Shown one piece after another: positions 12,429 to 25,114 of a DNA stretch of 64,000 nt. A program made the translations under genes and the position numbers. The stretch is from Pictodentalium vernedei (lineage: Eukaryota > Mollusca > Scaphopoda > Dentaliida > Dentaliidae). Position 1 is the stretch's first letter; every line of letters begins with the position of its first letter. Below the pieces are notes generated by a model. The model worked only from the letters and a program-made list of their open reading frames with translations. It was not told the origin of the DNA and searched no databases. The stretch lies in NCBI GenBank assembly GCA_031216915.1, contig CM062293.1:149118285-149182284 (forward strand), written 5' to 3'.

Positions 12429-13420
12429 CGAAAGACAAACCTTAAAACCTGCACAAAAAAATGAAAAAAAGTATCCCATTTGTTTCAATGGGTTAAAATT
12501 GAGAAAAATACCCTGATAATGCCACAGTAATCACCATGGCAATATGCCAGTAAGGAGAAACTCTACCTGAAAAATATCCACTTGGAAGAAAAGCAAGAAA
12601 AACCTCAAAACATGCACATAAAAGTCCAAAAAGTATCACATTTGTTTCAAAGGGTTAAAATTTAGAAAAATACCCTGAAAATGTTACAGTAACCACCACA
12701 GCAATATGCCAGTGAGTAAAACCCCACTTAAAAAAAATATCAAAACCTGTACACAAAAGTCAAAAACCTGCACACAAAAGTCCAAAATTAAAGCAAATAA
12801 GCAGCTAAAGGGTTAAAAAATATAATACTAGCCCCAAGAAGCATCCTAACATAAAATAGGAACCATGGCAATATGCTACAAGGTAAGTCGCCACTTGGAA
12901 GAAAAGAAAGACAAACCTCAAAACCTGCACATAAAAGTAAAATAAAAAAAAAAGCATCACATTTGTTTCAATGGGTTAAAATTGAGAAAATACCCTGCAA
13001 ATGTCACAGTAACCACAATGGCAACATTCCAGTAAGGTGAAACTCTACTTGAAATAAAAACACTTGGAAGAAAAGAAAGACAAACATCAAAACCTGCGCA
13101 TAAAAGTCAAAAAAGTATCACATTTGTTTCAAAGGGTTAAAATTGAGAAAAAAATACCCTGAAATGTTAAGGTAACCACCATGGCAATATGCCAGTAAGG
13201 TAAAACTCCACACGAAGACAATATTTCAAAACTTGTACACAAAAGTCAAAAACCAGCACAGAAAAGTCAAAAACCTGTACACAAAAGTCCAAAATTCAAG
13301 TAACTAAGCATGGAAAGGCTTGAATACAATATTATCATCCCTGAAAAGCATGCTGACATAAAAAAAAAAGCCCCCCAAAAAATTTAAAACCTGCACACAA
13401 AAGTTCAAAATGAACAAATC
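12429..13420. repeat. ~160-bp degenerate tandem repeat, right part
   Basis: The marker 'gcaatatgc' or a variant recurs at about 12539, 12701, 12868, 13021 and 13184, giving spacings of 153-167 bp. Each unit carries poly-A-rich linkers and 'catttgtttcaa.gggttaaaat'. With the part at 10501-10723 there are about seven diverged units. Confidence 0.7.
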
Positions 13421-14220
13421 CGACAGATGCCGCCGACATGAGGGCTATGCCATAGGCTCACACAACTATCGTTGATGAGCCAAAAATCACTCCACCATGA
13501 CTATCTTATCCACCATTTCCATGCTGTATTTGGCTTTGAAATGCTTGAAACTGACATTAAATCTATCAAGTTGAAGAGCCATATAAAAATTCACATTGAA
13601 TGTGGTGATTGAAAAATAATGAATAGCTTTCAGCATATTTATGACAAGAAATGGACAAAGAGTTGTTCTCTAGAAGAAAGGAAGAACAGGACATCAGGTT
13701 GTGTGCTAACCATTTTTGACCCAATTGGTCTGGTTTGGACCATTCTTTCATTCACTAGTAGTGAGCTAGAGGCACTATCCAGTAATTTATAATAGAATAA
13801 ATTTATATAAACAAAATATTATCTGCATTTGATTGAATATGAAACATGAGCAAGGAAAACAGAGGCCTTTGCTCTGGTACCTCATTTTTCTGAAAGTCCC
13901 GATAGTGGCTTCCAGCACTCAGCCAGTTAATATTAATTCCATTAATAACCATTACGTTCTTCAAAGAGGAACTGCTCAACTGATACTTGGAATTTCCTTT
14001 TTATCCTGAAGTAATCCAAGATGACAGATGTGAAAGCCATTGTGGGCAGTGACCGTGACTATAATGGGATTGTCCCATCTAGGCATGAACCTAACAAGCA
14101 TAAGAAATTTGGTGTTCAGAAAACTGTAGCCTGTGCTCAACAAACTGTGGACAGGCAAACAAAGAAATCCAATCCATTATGTGCAGCCAACTGTGACCAA
14201 CATAGGATGTTCTGATCTAC
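13421..14220. other. No gene recognised; partial MITE copy at about 13770-13935
   Basis: The stretch 13770-13935 shares 'ataaacaaaatatt...gcatttgattgaatatgaaac...agcaagg' and the end 'cagccagttaa' with MITE copies at 18496 and 43016, but its 5' part is degraded. The rest has only short unsupported open frames. Confidence 0.45.
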
Positions 14221-17090
14221 TCATTTGTGTTGGAAGAGGCACTCTCGAAAGAGTGGGATGCCTCTGGAAGGATATCCGCAGTCCGGACTGAACAACATCT
14301 GACACCCAAGGATCGGATGTGATTGTGGCCCAATGGTCTGTGAACTCTGATATCCTTCCTCAAACCTGGGACGAATCGAGGTGACGACCTTCATTTCGAG
14401 CCCGGGCGAGGCCCCCTCCTCTACTATATGAAGAATCCTGTGTCCTCCCTCTAGCCTGCCGATGCTTACCCTTACCCCATGAGTAAGAAGTAGAAGCGGC
14501 GACAGGAGGATCAGCCCTTGGCTTCGCAGAGGAAGCAGAAGGGTGCTTGTTGGGCTTTGGATGGCCCCTGCCTCCCACAGAAGGCTGATTAAGCTGACGA
14601 AACAGCAGCTGGTCTTTGGAATGAAGTAGGACGTTATCCCAGACCGTCGCCACAGAACCATGGAATAGTTGCGGACCCACCAAAGAAACAGATGGAAGAG
14701 CAGCGTGCTGCCTCTCAGGAAGGGAACGGCTGGTGTCCAACACAGCGTCCCAGTGAACTAATTCCAAGATAGCCGTGTTACAGGCATGCATGAGAGTAAG
14801 ATGCTGGAGCGCCTTGGAAAACACACGCAAAGGAGCCTGTATGTCGTCAAACTTATCTGGAGGCAAATAAGCAGCTAAAACAGAGACAACGTGATCTGAA
14901 AGAGAAAGCATGCTCAGCATCTCTGTCGATAAGCCCAACAGGGACTCCAGAGCTGCCATAGGAATAACGGCCGACTTGGACTTGGAAAGCCCGAGGGAGG
15001 TGGAGTCCTGATCCAAGACCGTCAAAGTCTGGCAGACTTGCAGATTGGTGGAATCATAGGAATGATAACGCACTGGCGCACTGGAGGCAAAAAAGTGTCA
15101 GCCCTGGTGAGCAATGAAGTCCACAGAACCTTGGAACTCGAGTCCAAAGCTGTAAGCGCTTCAACCACCTGTACCGACTGGCACAGACGAAAACGGGTTG
15201 CTCCACAGGCTGTAGGCATGCAACCTATGATCGCGGCCTGGTTGAAACAGTCGGCTGGTCTGACAGTTTGAGATCTGGAAGGAACTCAAACACAACATCA
15301 ACAGCTGCCCCCACGTCAGAAGACTGTCCGACCCATCCTCTGAGTCAGAAGACACATAGCCCATCAAAGGCAAACCAGCTGATGCCTCCCATGGTGTAGG
15401 CACAACTCAGGGATCAGAAAGCATCCTGCTTCCAATTCCGGGAGGTGGCAACATGGGGGGCACCTGGAAACCACTAGTAGCCTCGCTGGAGGCAATGGGA
15501 AGGCTCTTGGAAAGAACATGAGTGAGCAAGGAGAGGGCCTCCCTAAGCTCACAGCCTGTGTCAGGCCGGGTTCGATGTGGGAACGGACCGATAAAGTGGT
15601 TTCACTCCTGACCCTTTTAACCAGCGAAGGGTCACGATCCTCAAATACAACCGACACGGGGCGACGGGTGGCAGCCGAAACATCTGAAGGCAGATGCGTA
15701 CAGGGGTATGACATACGCTGAGGATCTACAGTGCGGGAACTCAGGAGAGTTGCCACAGACCTCTGAGGGACAGAAGGTCCAGGCTGCACTAAAAGCATTG
15801 GTCCCACAAAACTGGCCATGGGACCAAAGTGCGTGGACGGAAACGCAACAGAGTCCATGGTGACCCCACCATGAACATCCGAATCCAATGAGAAAACTGC
15901 TGGGCTTGACGGCAGAGAAACCACAGCAGAGGATTGTGCTGGCAGCCCCTTCCGACTTCGCCGAGTTGAAGTCAGAAGCTGATACCCTATGTCCACACTT
16001 CCAGACATCTCTGCAGACCCCTGCAGAGATAAGCCAAGGCCGGCTGAAATGGTGACAGATGACGTCCAGGCTGCACAAAAAGGATTCGGCTGGCAGCTCC
16101 TTCCTACGACTGGTGGCAGCCAAAACATCTGAAGGCGGATACATATAGGGGTATGACATACCCCGAAAATCTACAGTGCGGGAACTCAGGAGAGCTGCCA
16201 CAGACCTCTGAGGGACAGATGGTCCAGGCTGCACTAAAAGCGTCGATCCCACAAAACTGGCCATGGGACCAGAGTGCGGGGACGGAAACGCAACAGAGTC
16301 CATGGTAACCCCACCATGAACATCCGAATCCAATGAGAAAACTGCTGTGCTCGACGGCTGAGAGGTCACAGCAGAGGGTTCAGTCAGCAGCCCCTTCAGA
16401 CTTTGCCGAGTTGAAGTCAGGGAAGGCTGAGGCCGAAACCACGTCCACACTATCAGACATTGCTGCCGACCCCTGCAGGGATAAGCCGAAGCCGGCTGAA
16501 ACTGTGACCGATGACGTAGCAGACGGAACAGCAGTAGTAGCAGATACAACGGGAGCTGACAGGTGGAAAAGTGGAGAGAGCAATCGTGCTCGGCTCCAAA
16601 GGAGGAGTCACAACCCTAGTGATAGCCTCAGATGTCGACTGGAGAGTGACCACAGTCCCGGAACCAGGCATCTCTTCACCAGACAACTCAACAGCTCCCG
16701 CAGTATCCACCACAGTTAAAAACTGCACATCCCCCATGGAGGGCATATAACTCTCACCAGACGTGATTGTGTCGGGAAGCCCCGAACGACAGTGTACCCC
16801 CTCCCTGCGGGTACGGGAGGAACAGCCACAAGAATGCACCACATGCTTGGGCAAAATGTCCTGGGCATAACAGAGGAGAGAGCAGTAGAAGAAAAGGTGA
16901 ACTCAACAGATGTAGAAAGTAGAAGAACACCACCAACTACGAGAAAAAGGTGACAGAAAATAAAGGACTGGCGGGAATATAACTGAACCCAGACGGCCAA
17001 CAGGGACCCAAAAGAACAGAAATTCTGCCCTCAACAGAGAGGAGAAATCATGTACATACAGCCCCCCATTGACACCTAACTCCAAATATT
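14221..17090 (-). pseudogene. gag remnant of a second, divergent DIRS-like family
   Basis: A 237-codon open segment (minus strand 14360-15073) aligns in pattern with the C-terminal half of E4 gag. Shared landmarks in the same order are 'SDHV' for 'ADHL', 'DDIQAPLRV' for 'QDIQSSLRL', 'CNTAILELV..DAVLDTS' for 'CNSALSVANLELVRRDAALSTS', and 'D.LLFR', followed by a basic Arg/Gly/Ser tail. Upstream (15100-17000) is a Ser/Pro-rich region broken by frameshifts. GC content is visibly higher than the surroundings. No RT or recombinase of this family is present and its terminal repeats were not identified. Sequence divergence from E1-E4 argues for a separate family. Confidence 0.55.
15671..16560 (-). 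repeat. 445-bp tandem duplication within the second-family gag
   Basis: The block beginning gcagccgaaacatctgaagg at 15671 recurs as gcagccaaaacatctgaagg at 16116, a 445-bp period, and the two copies stay alignable for roughly 400 bp with scattered differences. 445 is not a multiple of three, so the duplication also shifts the reading frame. Confidence 0.75.
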
Positions 17091-18126
17091 ATAATAATAT
17101 CCAAAAGGATAACATATATTTATTAACCAAAACATTGTATGTCCGAACTGCACAGTATGCAAAAGTTGTGCGTAAACACAGAGAATATATAAAATACAAT
17201 GAAAATGAGGTTGAAAATAATAACGAGAATATATAAAACACAGTCCTGTTATTATATGATTCTCAGATCCATAATTCCAGTACCAACGAGTTGAATTATC
17301 ACTGTTTCTGAATGCAAATGGACGTCATGCCATGTGGGCGCACGAAAAATGAATGATTCATTAGTTACTGACTGCGCACTGGTTACCAGAAGCTGTGGAT
17401 CTGTACTTGGAGAAGAGCATCCCCTACTGGGTGTGTGTCGGTAGCACTCGACCCAGTTTTGGCTTATTTTTTCTTGGGAAAGATCAAAATAGAGAGTATA
17501 TTTTCCAAGTTAGGGTCTTCCACTATAGTGCAAGCCTGTAGTAATCAATTGTAAGGTAGGTTGTTAAGAAATCCAAGATGGCTACCATGGCTGCCATTAT
17601 TGGTGACCAACCGTGACCAAAATACGACGGTCTCAACTTCTCGTCATACTACGTCACACTACCGAGTTTAAAAAAAATAGATGCATAAATGCAACCCATA
17701 GCCCGTGCAGTTTCTTCTTGTTTCTTTACCTGTCACAAGCTTTCAATTATGTTAGCTGTGATTAATGTCACTTTGCAGGCCCATCTAGGCCCATGGGACC
17801 TTGAAAGTATGAAATCCAAAGAATGAAGAATAGGATCAAATAATTTTGAAATAAGTTCTGATGATAGTCTTTGTCTGAACCCTGAAATAAATTCTGTGGG
17901 TTCCCGGAGTACAAACGTTAGGAAGTTCTGTAAGGTACCAAAATCTACAATCAAACAGTTCATGCCCAGAACTTAATCTTCAAACAAGAGGTGAATGTTA
18001 GAAAGTTGAAACACATCCCAACAGATAAGATTCTGATATATTTGAACCCAGTGTTGAGTTCATCCTAAAATGTTGGATGGGTATAATGCAAAATTCCAAA
18101 AGAAATTATCAAAAACAGCATATTAC
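17091..18126. other. No gene recognised
   Basis: This may include the untranslated leader and terminal repeat of the second DIRS family, but no matching partner was found. At about 17575-17645 the stretch 'ggtgaccaaccgtgaccaaaata' resembles a monomer of the ~145-bp minisatellite at 39325-40110. Confidence 0.4.
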
Positions 18127-18432
18127 CTGTATTTGTATAACATATAACTCCTGCACTTCTGGTATCTGTACAGAATCCATTACTCTGGTTACAATTCTTG
18201 AGATTCCCTTCAGTACCATTACAGTGGATCTCAGATATTAAAAATGGTAGTCTCTCTTCTTCTGGATAAATATAAGCCATCCCCCCCTGGTATCCAAGAC
18301 TTCTGCAGGCTACTGCTGCATCCGAATTATCCCAGTATGTCGCACATATTCTTCCTTTTATACCACTCTTTTCAACTTCTATCTGTCCATACTGATCACC
18401 ACCTCCTAGGCTTTTCAATCTTACAATGAAGT
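18127..18432 (-). CDS. SRCR domain exon (fourth in gene order)
   Basis: One internal exon of a tandem SRCR-domain protein, an extracellular module used in innate-immune receptors, adhesion and secreted binding proteins. The acceptor is ...ttttcatatcag and the donor is G|gtaata; both boundaries are phase 1. The domain opens with FIVRLKSLGGG, has GRICATYWD (C2), AAVACRSLGY (C3), then HC, NC, FC and VIC, giving the six cysteines of group A SRCR. About 102 residues match the usual domain size. It lies 18.5 kb downstream of the next exon on the same strand, with E2 and E3 in that intron. Ligand unknown. The next exon downstream is not in the window. Confidence 0.85.
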
Positions 18433-18495
18433 CTGATATGAAAATTTTATAAAAAGAAAAGTGTAAGCAGTGGCATCATTCTTTTTGGTTACCAT

Positions 18496-18740
18496 AACTG
18501 GTTGAGGGCTAGATTATTTATAGTGGTCTAAATTTGTTCATCAAAATTTGTTTGATTACAAATTATTGGAGAGTGCCATCATGCACGCTCCAATAATTTG
18601 TAATAAAAAACATTCTTGTGAACAAAATATTATTTGCATTTGACTGAATATAAAACAGGAGCAAGGAAAATGTTGGCTTTTGATCTTATTCCCTAATTTC
18701 TTTGAAAGCCCTGATAGTGGCTTCTAACACTTAAAAATTG
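18496..18740. mobile_element. MITE with CTGGTTGA...TCAACCAG ends (copy 1)
   Basis: It shares about 240 bp with 43016-43259: start 'actggttgagggctagatta', a palindrome 'ttacaaattattggagagtgc' and its inverse, and a 3' part 'tttgaaagccctgatagtggcttcta'. The right end is degraded in this copy. Confidence 0.6.
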
Positions 18741-18908
18741 GAACTTGAGCCTTTAAAGCTTAAACAGACTTGGAACAAAAGGTCAAGCATACAACCTTCC
18801 AAGCTTATAAAGAAGAATTGAAAGAATGTCTGATGTGTAGGCAAGTTTTGTATTACCACCCAATCGTGATCAGGGGCCAATGCTATGAAACTTTTACAAA
18901 TGTATTTT

Positions 18909-19075
18909 TTTCAGAATTGTATTTTCTACCTGTCAATATAAATCACTGAAATAAATCATTAGAGTTTCAAAGGACATGGCAATTTACCTACTGGTAAATT
19001 GCAACGTCTTTTGTAATGCTAATTATCAATTTCAGTCAGTTATTTCCATGAATAGAAAATACAGTTCTGGAAAAT
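18909..19075. repeat. Long foldback (palindrome of about 165 bp)
   Basis: The left arm (tttcagaattgtattttcta...) and right arm (...tagaaaatacagttctggaaa) are imperfect reverse complements meeting at aatttacctactggtaaatt near 18990. It directly abuts the left end of DIRS-like element E2. Confidence 0.7.
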
Positions 19076-19329
19076 TATAAATTCATAGTAATTTGTATAT
19101 TTTTTTTACTTACCAATGGCCCAGACTAGCTGGTGTTAACCCAAAAATAATCCAGGGCCAAAGAAAAATTTATGCCCTAGCTGGTCCTTCATACTTTTGC
19201 GAACTGCATGCACAGTATCCAGGAAGTCACCGAAATTGGCACCAACCATCATTCTTTCTAAAAAATGGCCTGCTAAATGTTGTAAAAAGCGGGGAGGTAT
19301 GAGTGCCCACTCATGTGAGAGCCATCCCC

Positions 19330-19411
19330 GTCTGGGCCATTGCTAAGTATAAAAAATATACAAATTACTATGAATTTGTAATATTTTTATACAACAACCA
19401 ATGGCCCAGAC
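19330..19411. repeat. Internal complementary region (ICR) of E2
   Basis: It contains gtctgggccattgctaagta (complement of the left end) followed by tttttatacaacaaccaatg (complement of the right end at 24920-24940). The GTTGTTGT of the right terminus appears here as ACAACAAC, confirming which terminus it templates. Confidence 0.75.
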
Positions 19412-19990
19412 TAGCTGAATCGTAAACAGGCTGGAGGGCCTAGGACATAGAGGAAAATCCAATCACTCAATCACTTCATAAAGAAGATCTCCTACAAGAG
19501 AATAGGAGAGAAAGGAATTATATATGTCTTTCTCATTTGCGAGAAATGAGAAAGACATATCACCAACAATGTAATTGAGCATTACATGATATATAATTCT
19601 CCATTTAATGCCAGTATAACCCTCCATGCTAATTCGGTGAAGGGAAGCCCAAAATATAAAGATAGTCCAGAGAATGAGACTCTTTATACTCATTTAAAAG
19701 TGTTCGAGGATTGTATATTAACGCCCGTTTGACACGTGACATATACAAATGCTTCACTGTGAGCTACACTTTAAAAACCATACATAAATGAGACATATTA
19801 TTTGCTTCACACCAAACTACACATTAAAACCATCCCAGCACTGACTCGAGACTACTGACACCGGAGGAAGTCTTCCCTTGCTTTTCACTATAAAGCCAGA
19901 TGATCATAAGGAAAAAAAAACCCGTCAGCCCCTTCTGTTAGGAATTAGAGAAAGAAAGAAGCGTTTTCTTCCTTTTCTTATAAAATCTGA

Positions 19991-21765
19991 TCAGTGTTCA
20001 TATGTGCGCATAGCCCTGATTGGACACAGCAGAGGTCTACGATTGTCCGTAGATGGCAGAGCCTTTATGGTAATAGGCTCAGGCCGTTTATCTGGAGCCT
20101 GGTTCTTAGCCAAAAATCCCACTTCTGTAGTTAAAGTAATGGTATTACCAACACTACAGAAGTGAGATTCGTCAACCGATAAGGCATGGAGTTCACTAAC
20201 TCTTCTAGCGGATGCAAAGGCTAAGAGAAATGCGGTTTTATAGGTCAAGAATTTGAACTCTACAACATCCAACGGCTCAAACAGAGCTTCCTTAAGCTTC
20301 AACAGAACCCAAGCCAAATTCCACTCAGGAATTAATCTGAAGGTTCTAGGTCTATTTATAGAGAAATTTCTAACCAGTTTGGATAATGAAGCATTAGATC
20401 CAATTGCCAAGTTATCATGATGAGCGTAAGTGTCTGATAACATAGACCTATAGCCCTTAATAGTGACGGGCTGCTGTTTGAGAATGTCAAACAGGTTGAC
20501 CAGAAAGTTTGCAATATCTGGTATGGACGGATCATAGACGTCTATCGACTGATCCTTAAACCAACGGAAGAAAATCTTCAACTTCGCCGCAAAATTCAAC
20601 AAAGAGGAGGACCTCCTGCAGTTAGAAATTGCATCCACTGCTCGTCCTGTTGATTGCTTGCCATGGAATGACTGCACAACGGAAATACGTGAAGGTTGAG
20701 ACCTTCCGGGTTGTGATGCAGTACGCGTGACTTTCCCTGATAAAGAAGGTCCTCTCACAGAGGAAGCTTCCGGGGAATGTCCCATAACAGACACCTGAGA
20801 AGATTGATCCACGGTTTCTGTGACGACAGAGATGCTACTAGCAGAATTTTGCAACGAGACTGTTTGATCTTTAACAGAATCTGCTGAATCAACGAAGTTG
20901 GAGGATATGCAGATCCTATCATTCCGTCCCATGAGATTGACAAAGCGTCTACTGCGTACGCTAGATGGTCTGGACATGGCGACACTTAGGTCTGCAACTA
21001 ATTGTTCAGGTGTGTCGCAAACAAATCTATCATGGGTCGATCCCACAAGCGAGCATAACAACTGACTAATTTCGCTCGGAGTAACGGCAGACAAACCAGA
21101 TTGTTGTGAGTCTCGAATCTCATCCCCAAGTGAATGAACGATTTGGACAAAGCTAGATCTGACTTCTTCTCATTTACGATGAAGCCAAGACGTCGGAGCA
21201 AAAGAAGCAGACTCTGAACATCGTTCTGAAGAATAGTTTTGTTGCCGTATCTCTGAAGAATGTTGTCCAAGTAAGCCGATGTTACCGCAGACGAATGAGC
21301 TCGGAAGTGAGACATCACTCGAGTTCATTATTCGAGTGAAAGCCCTGGGTGTCAGGTTCAGACCGAAGCACATCCCTCGGAACTGATACACTGTCCCTTG
21401 CACGGAGAACCGCAGGTACTTTCTGTATGCCAGATGTACCAGGACATGAAAGTATGCATCCTTCAGATCTATGCTTGCCACATAGTTGTTCACCCGAATG
21501 CTCGCCCTTACTGACCGAATTGTCTCCATATAGAACTTTGGAGCTACGATAAGCTTGTTTATCCAGCTCAAGTCTATTACCGGTCGGAATGAGCCATCTG
21601 GCCTCTTTCGAGGAACAGGTAACATCCTAGAGAATTTTGATTCTCGACGACCTCTATTGCTTCCTTTGATAAGAGAGCCTGTACCTCCGCTAGGAGAGAC
21701 TCTCTTTTGTAATTGTTATCCAGTTTGTCGCAAATCTTGATAACCTTCCGCCAACTGGCAAGCAA
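19991..21765 (-). pseudogene. RT and tyrosine recombinase remnant of E2
   Basis: 21170-21625 encodes RT motifs (FRPVIDLSWINK, SIDLKDAYFH, FRGMCFGLN). The catalytic YLDD near 21270 has become YLDN. 19991-20640 encodes the N-terminal two thirds of a DIRS tyrosine recombinase, through the first catalytic arginine (SARRVSELHALS) to about 'LLCPIRAMRTYEH' and then a stop; the HxxR and tyrosine motifs are gone. The middle is an overlap region in two frames, with RNase H deleted. Confidence 0.75.
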
Positions 21766-23849
21766 TAGAGGTCCTGACCATCACCTGTAGGACCTGCAAG
21801 GCTTACGGGGGGGAGAAACCACGTCCCCCTCACAAAGAGCCTTGTCCCGTCGGCCAAGGGGCATCTGACCTGTAGTCTTGATCAGACCTACGCCCCTTTC
21901 CCGAGTCAATGTACTGACGATCTCTAGAGTAATTATAGTAGGATTTCCTATACCCTCGCGAGGCGTCCCCTTTAGACGATTTCTGTCAGGGACGTCCTCC
22001 TTTACTCTTTTCTGCTGTAGCGGGTCGATTAGACGCCGACTTTATAAGCAGAGTATTAGATGCTTTCTTTGTAGCTTGGTCATAACCCAATGAAAGCTTG
22101 TCGTCAAATATTGTGTGCCCGGAAATTGGAGCGACCTGGAGAGAGTTTTTCACCTTATCATTAAAGATGACGATGCAAGGACACTATCACGTCTGATTAA
22201 CTCCAAATTAGCCACTGTTAAGGCGGAGTTATATATGGTGAACATAATTGCCCTGGAAAGAACTCTTGAAGAGGTACGAACATTCCACTGAGATGTTGTG
22301 CCACAGCTCTTGAAGTGTGATCTGCGTAAGACATAGCATCCAAATTCGCTCTATTTGAAGAAATTGCCATCTCAATTGTGTCTGAGCGAATTGTGAATGA
22401 CCCAGGCAAGGATAGCTCTAGATCCTCGGCCTGTTCATCCAAATGCAGAGGAACTCTCTGTACATCTTCCCCAACCGTTTTAAATGAACATGGTCCAAGA
22501 AACGGTAAATTTATGGAAGATGATGACAAGAAACCACCTTTCTTCTTCCCACTGGAGAGTTTGAATATGGCGTCATCTAAATGGCCGAAGGCCTGCGACA
22601 CCTGTCTAGAATGAACCGGGAAAGACAGGACCTACACCTTCGTCCGGATAAAGTCTGCGTCCAACAAGGCCAGCAGTTTCTTTCTAGTAGACGCAGCATT
22701 CTGATTTGCCGCAACAAATTCAGGGTAGTGTTGATGGATTAAATACATTGCAACCATGTGCTGTTCCGAAAGGGAAGGGGAATCCTCTTCCATATCCCTT
22801 TCACCATCTGATTGAAGCAGTTGTGTGTCTCGGTCTATGGCATCTGAACGTGCAGATGACTGAACCGACCCAGCACTGTCCGACAGCTCAGGTTCCGAGA
22901 CTGCCGTAGGCTGCTCTTGCAGTCTTCTGTTTCTTGGCCACCTGCTGCTCCGGGGACAGTGTGTCCGAGATGGATCTTTTCTCCGGACGGCCCGATAAAC
23001 GAGGCCTCGTCTTCTTATCTACTGGATGGTCTTACTTCGCAGACGATGAGTGGTCCCTTCTCAGCGATGCAGGTTGGATATCCGAAGTCGTGTAGCTAAG
23101 GTGTGTGTGGTGTGTGCTTTTTAGATGACGTTGTAGAAGGCGTAACTGCAGCCCAGGCCAGCTGCAAACTGTATGGAGCGTCCTGGACAGAAGGTGCGGA
23201 TGTATGCTCCGACTCACGCAAGTTTCTAATCACAACATCTGGCCCCAGATGCAGCTGGGAAAGAGAGGGACCTCTCTCACTCGTAGACCTTTCAGACCTC
23301 ACCAAGCTTCCCACGGTACTTGCTGGCTTCTACCTCTGTTCCATCGTCGCTGGGTGAGCATGTTTATGTTTTAAGGTGCTCGCTCTACCCAATCCACTCC
23401 TCTCGACCCAAATGGACACACCCGGCATCATGGTATCCATGGACGGAGTAACTGCTTCACCGGTTGAGCTAGCCGGCGACAAGGGACTAAAACCACCGGC
23501 TAGAGGCTTTTTGCCCGGTCTAATATTCATGAGCACCTTGGAAGCTAGCTCTGTTTGCTCATCTGAGTGCGACGACAGTAGCACACTATCTCTAGGCGTC
23601 AAGTAAACATCAACATGTTCTTGTTCCTCTGAAAAAGAAACAGAAACTTGATTGACTTTGTGGCGAGAGGACCGGCATTGGTCTCTCGCCGCTAACAACA
23701 AACAGTGACACCCATCTCCAACGTTTGTCATCTCATCCGACACAGGTTGGACAAGAATTAGTGGGAGTACTTTGACTACAAGCAAGGCAACAAGCATGTA
23801 AATCTGAGGAAGACTTCCTCGCCTTGCATTTTGAGCAATAAGCTTTCAT
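21766..23849 (-). pseudogene. gag remnant of E2
   Basis: It starts at ATG 23849 and reads MKAYCSKCKARKSSSDLHAC at once, so the Cys-rich N-terminal module of E4 is conserved (CxxC, then CxxC, with later CxxC). Many frameshifts and stops follow. Blocks matching E4 gag recur in order (EEQE..., ELASKVLMNIRP, SLPGSFTI, ANLDAMSYADH). The C-terminal basic tail is largely lost. Confidence 0.65.
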
Positions 23850-25114
23850 AATGAATCAAAACAAAGTCGACAGTACTCCCACCAACTCCACAATAAATAT
23901 ATGAAAAAGATACATAATAAATACATTCAAAATATAAATGGAAAAATTAATTTAAAAAAACCCATTTTTTCTAAACATTTTGACAGGAGCCCAAGATCCC
24001 AAAGGGTACAATACTAGCCCAAGGGTATCCTGATAGAGCCCAAGTGTGGACAAAATTCCAAAAAATAATTTGCTACACTACCGGAATACTATAAATGTAT
24101 CTTACAACAATCCTACCATGAAATAAATAGGAAATTACATATATTTATACCACGCTGTCAATGTAAACAACATCAGAAGAAAAACCGGAAACAAGACCCC
24201 AGGCACTGAATAAAGAGGCCCGAAGTCAGTAACAGATTTGAAACTATCCGATGTGAAGCGAAATCTTCAGAAGAAGAAAAAACGATACATCAGATGTAAG
24301 ATGCATGACCCAAAATGCCTAAACACCCCTAAGGTGAGGACATAACCATGGGGATATACAGAAAAAACATTCTGTGTAACACGTCAAACTCCCAAGAAAT
24401 TTATAACAAAAAATTTCAATAAAATAAGCCAAAAAGCTTGGGAGTTTAACTGGAGGCTTCAAATAAGGATAGGGAAGGAACACTTAACAAACAGTGGAAA
24501 AATCATTAGCAAGAATGATGACGTCAGGCCCATGTCCCGAAATTGGGAAACATGAAATAATTTAGATAAAAATTATAAAGTTACAGCCCTGAACGTTTCC
24601 AACCACCATTGTTTCCTTCCATCATCCAATTATTTCCTTGGATCCACCAATTCTACCATTGATTTGTGTCTGGCATCATTAAAACTGTGATTTAAAAGCA
24701 CAGATGTCAGTTTGTTGTTACTGACTGGAGGACCCAACAAAGAATGATGGTTGGTGCCAATTTCGGTGTCGTCCTGGATACTGCGCCTGCCCAGTTCACA
24801 AAAGTATGGAGGACCAGATAGGACATACATTTTTTGGTTTTGCATGCAAATTTAGGGGATTGGGGGGCAAAATTTGTGTTTGGCCTGGATTATTTTTCAG
24901 TTAGCACCAGCTAGTCTGGGCCATTGGTTGTTGTATAAAAGTTAAAAAATTTATAGTAATTTATATATTTTTTATACTTACCAATGACCAGACTTAGCTG
25001 GTGCTAACTCCTTAAATTCTAGGGCCAAACACAAATTTTGCCCCCCAATCCCCAAAATTTACATCAAAATCCAAAATTTCAATGTCCTACGTGCTCCTCC
25101 ATATCTTTATCAAC

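Larger units (their letters stand above)
19079..24940 (-). mobile_element. DIRS-like element E2 (decayed)
   Basis: The left ITR starts aaattcatagtaatttgtat, with the core CCAATGGCCCAGACTAGCTG as in E1; the right ITR ends at 24940 with ...ccattggttgttgtataaaa. The ICR at 19330-19411 fuses complements of both ends. Minus-strand remnants appear in the order gag (upstream), RT, recombinase. RNase H has been deleted, with the frame jumping from the RT thumb to the post-RNase H segment near 21020, and the recombinase lacks its C-terminal third including the tyrosine. The RT active site reads YLDN in place of YLDD. E2 cannot be autonomous. Its right end touches E3. Confidence 0.8.
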
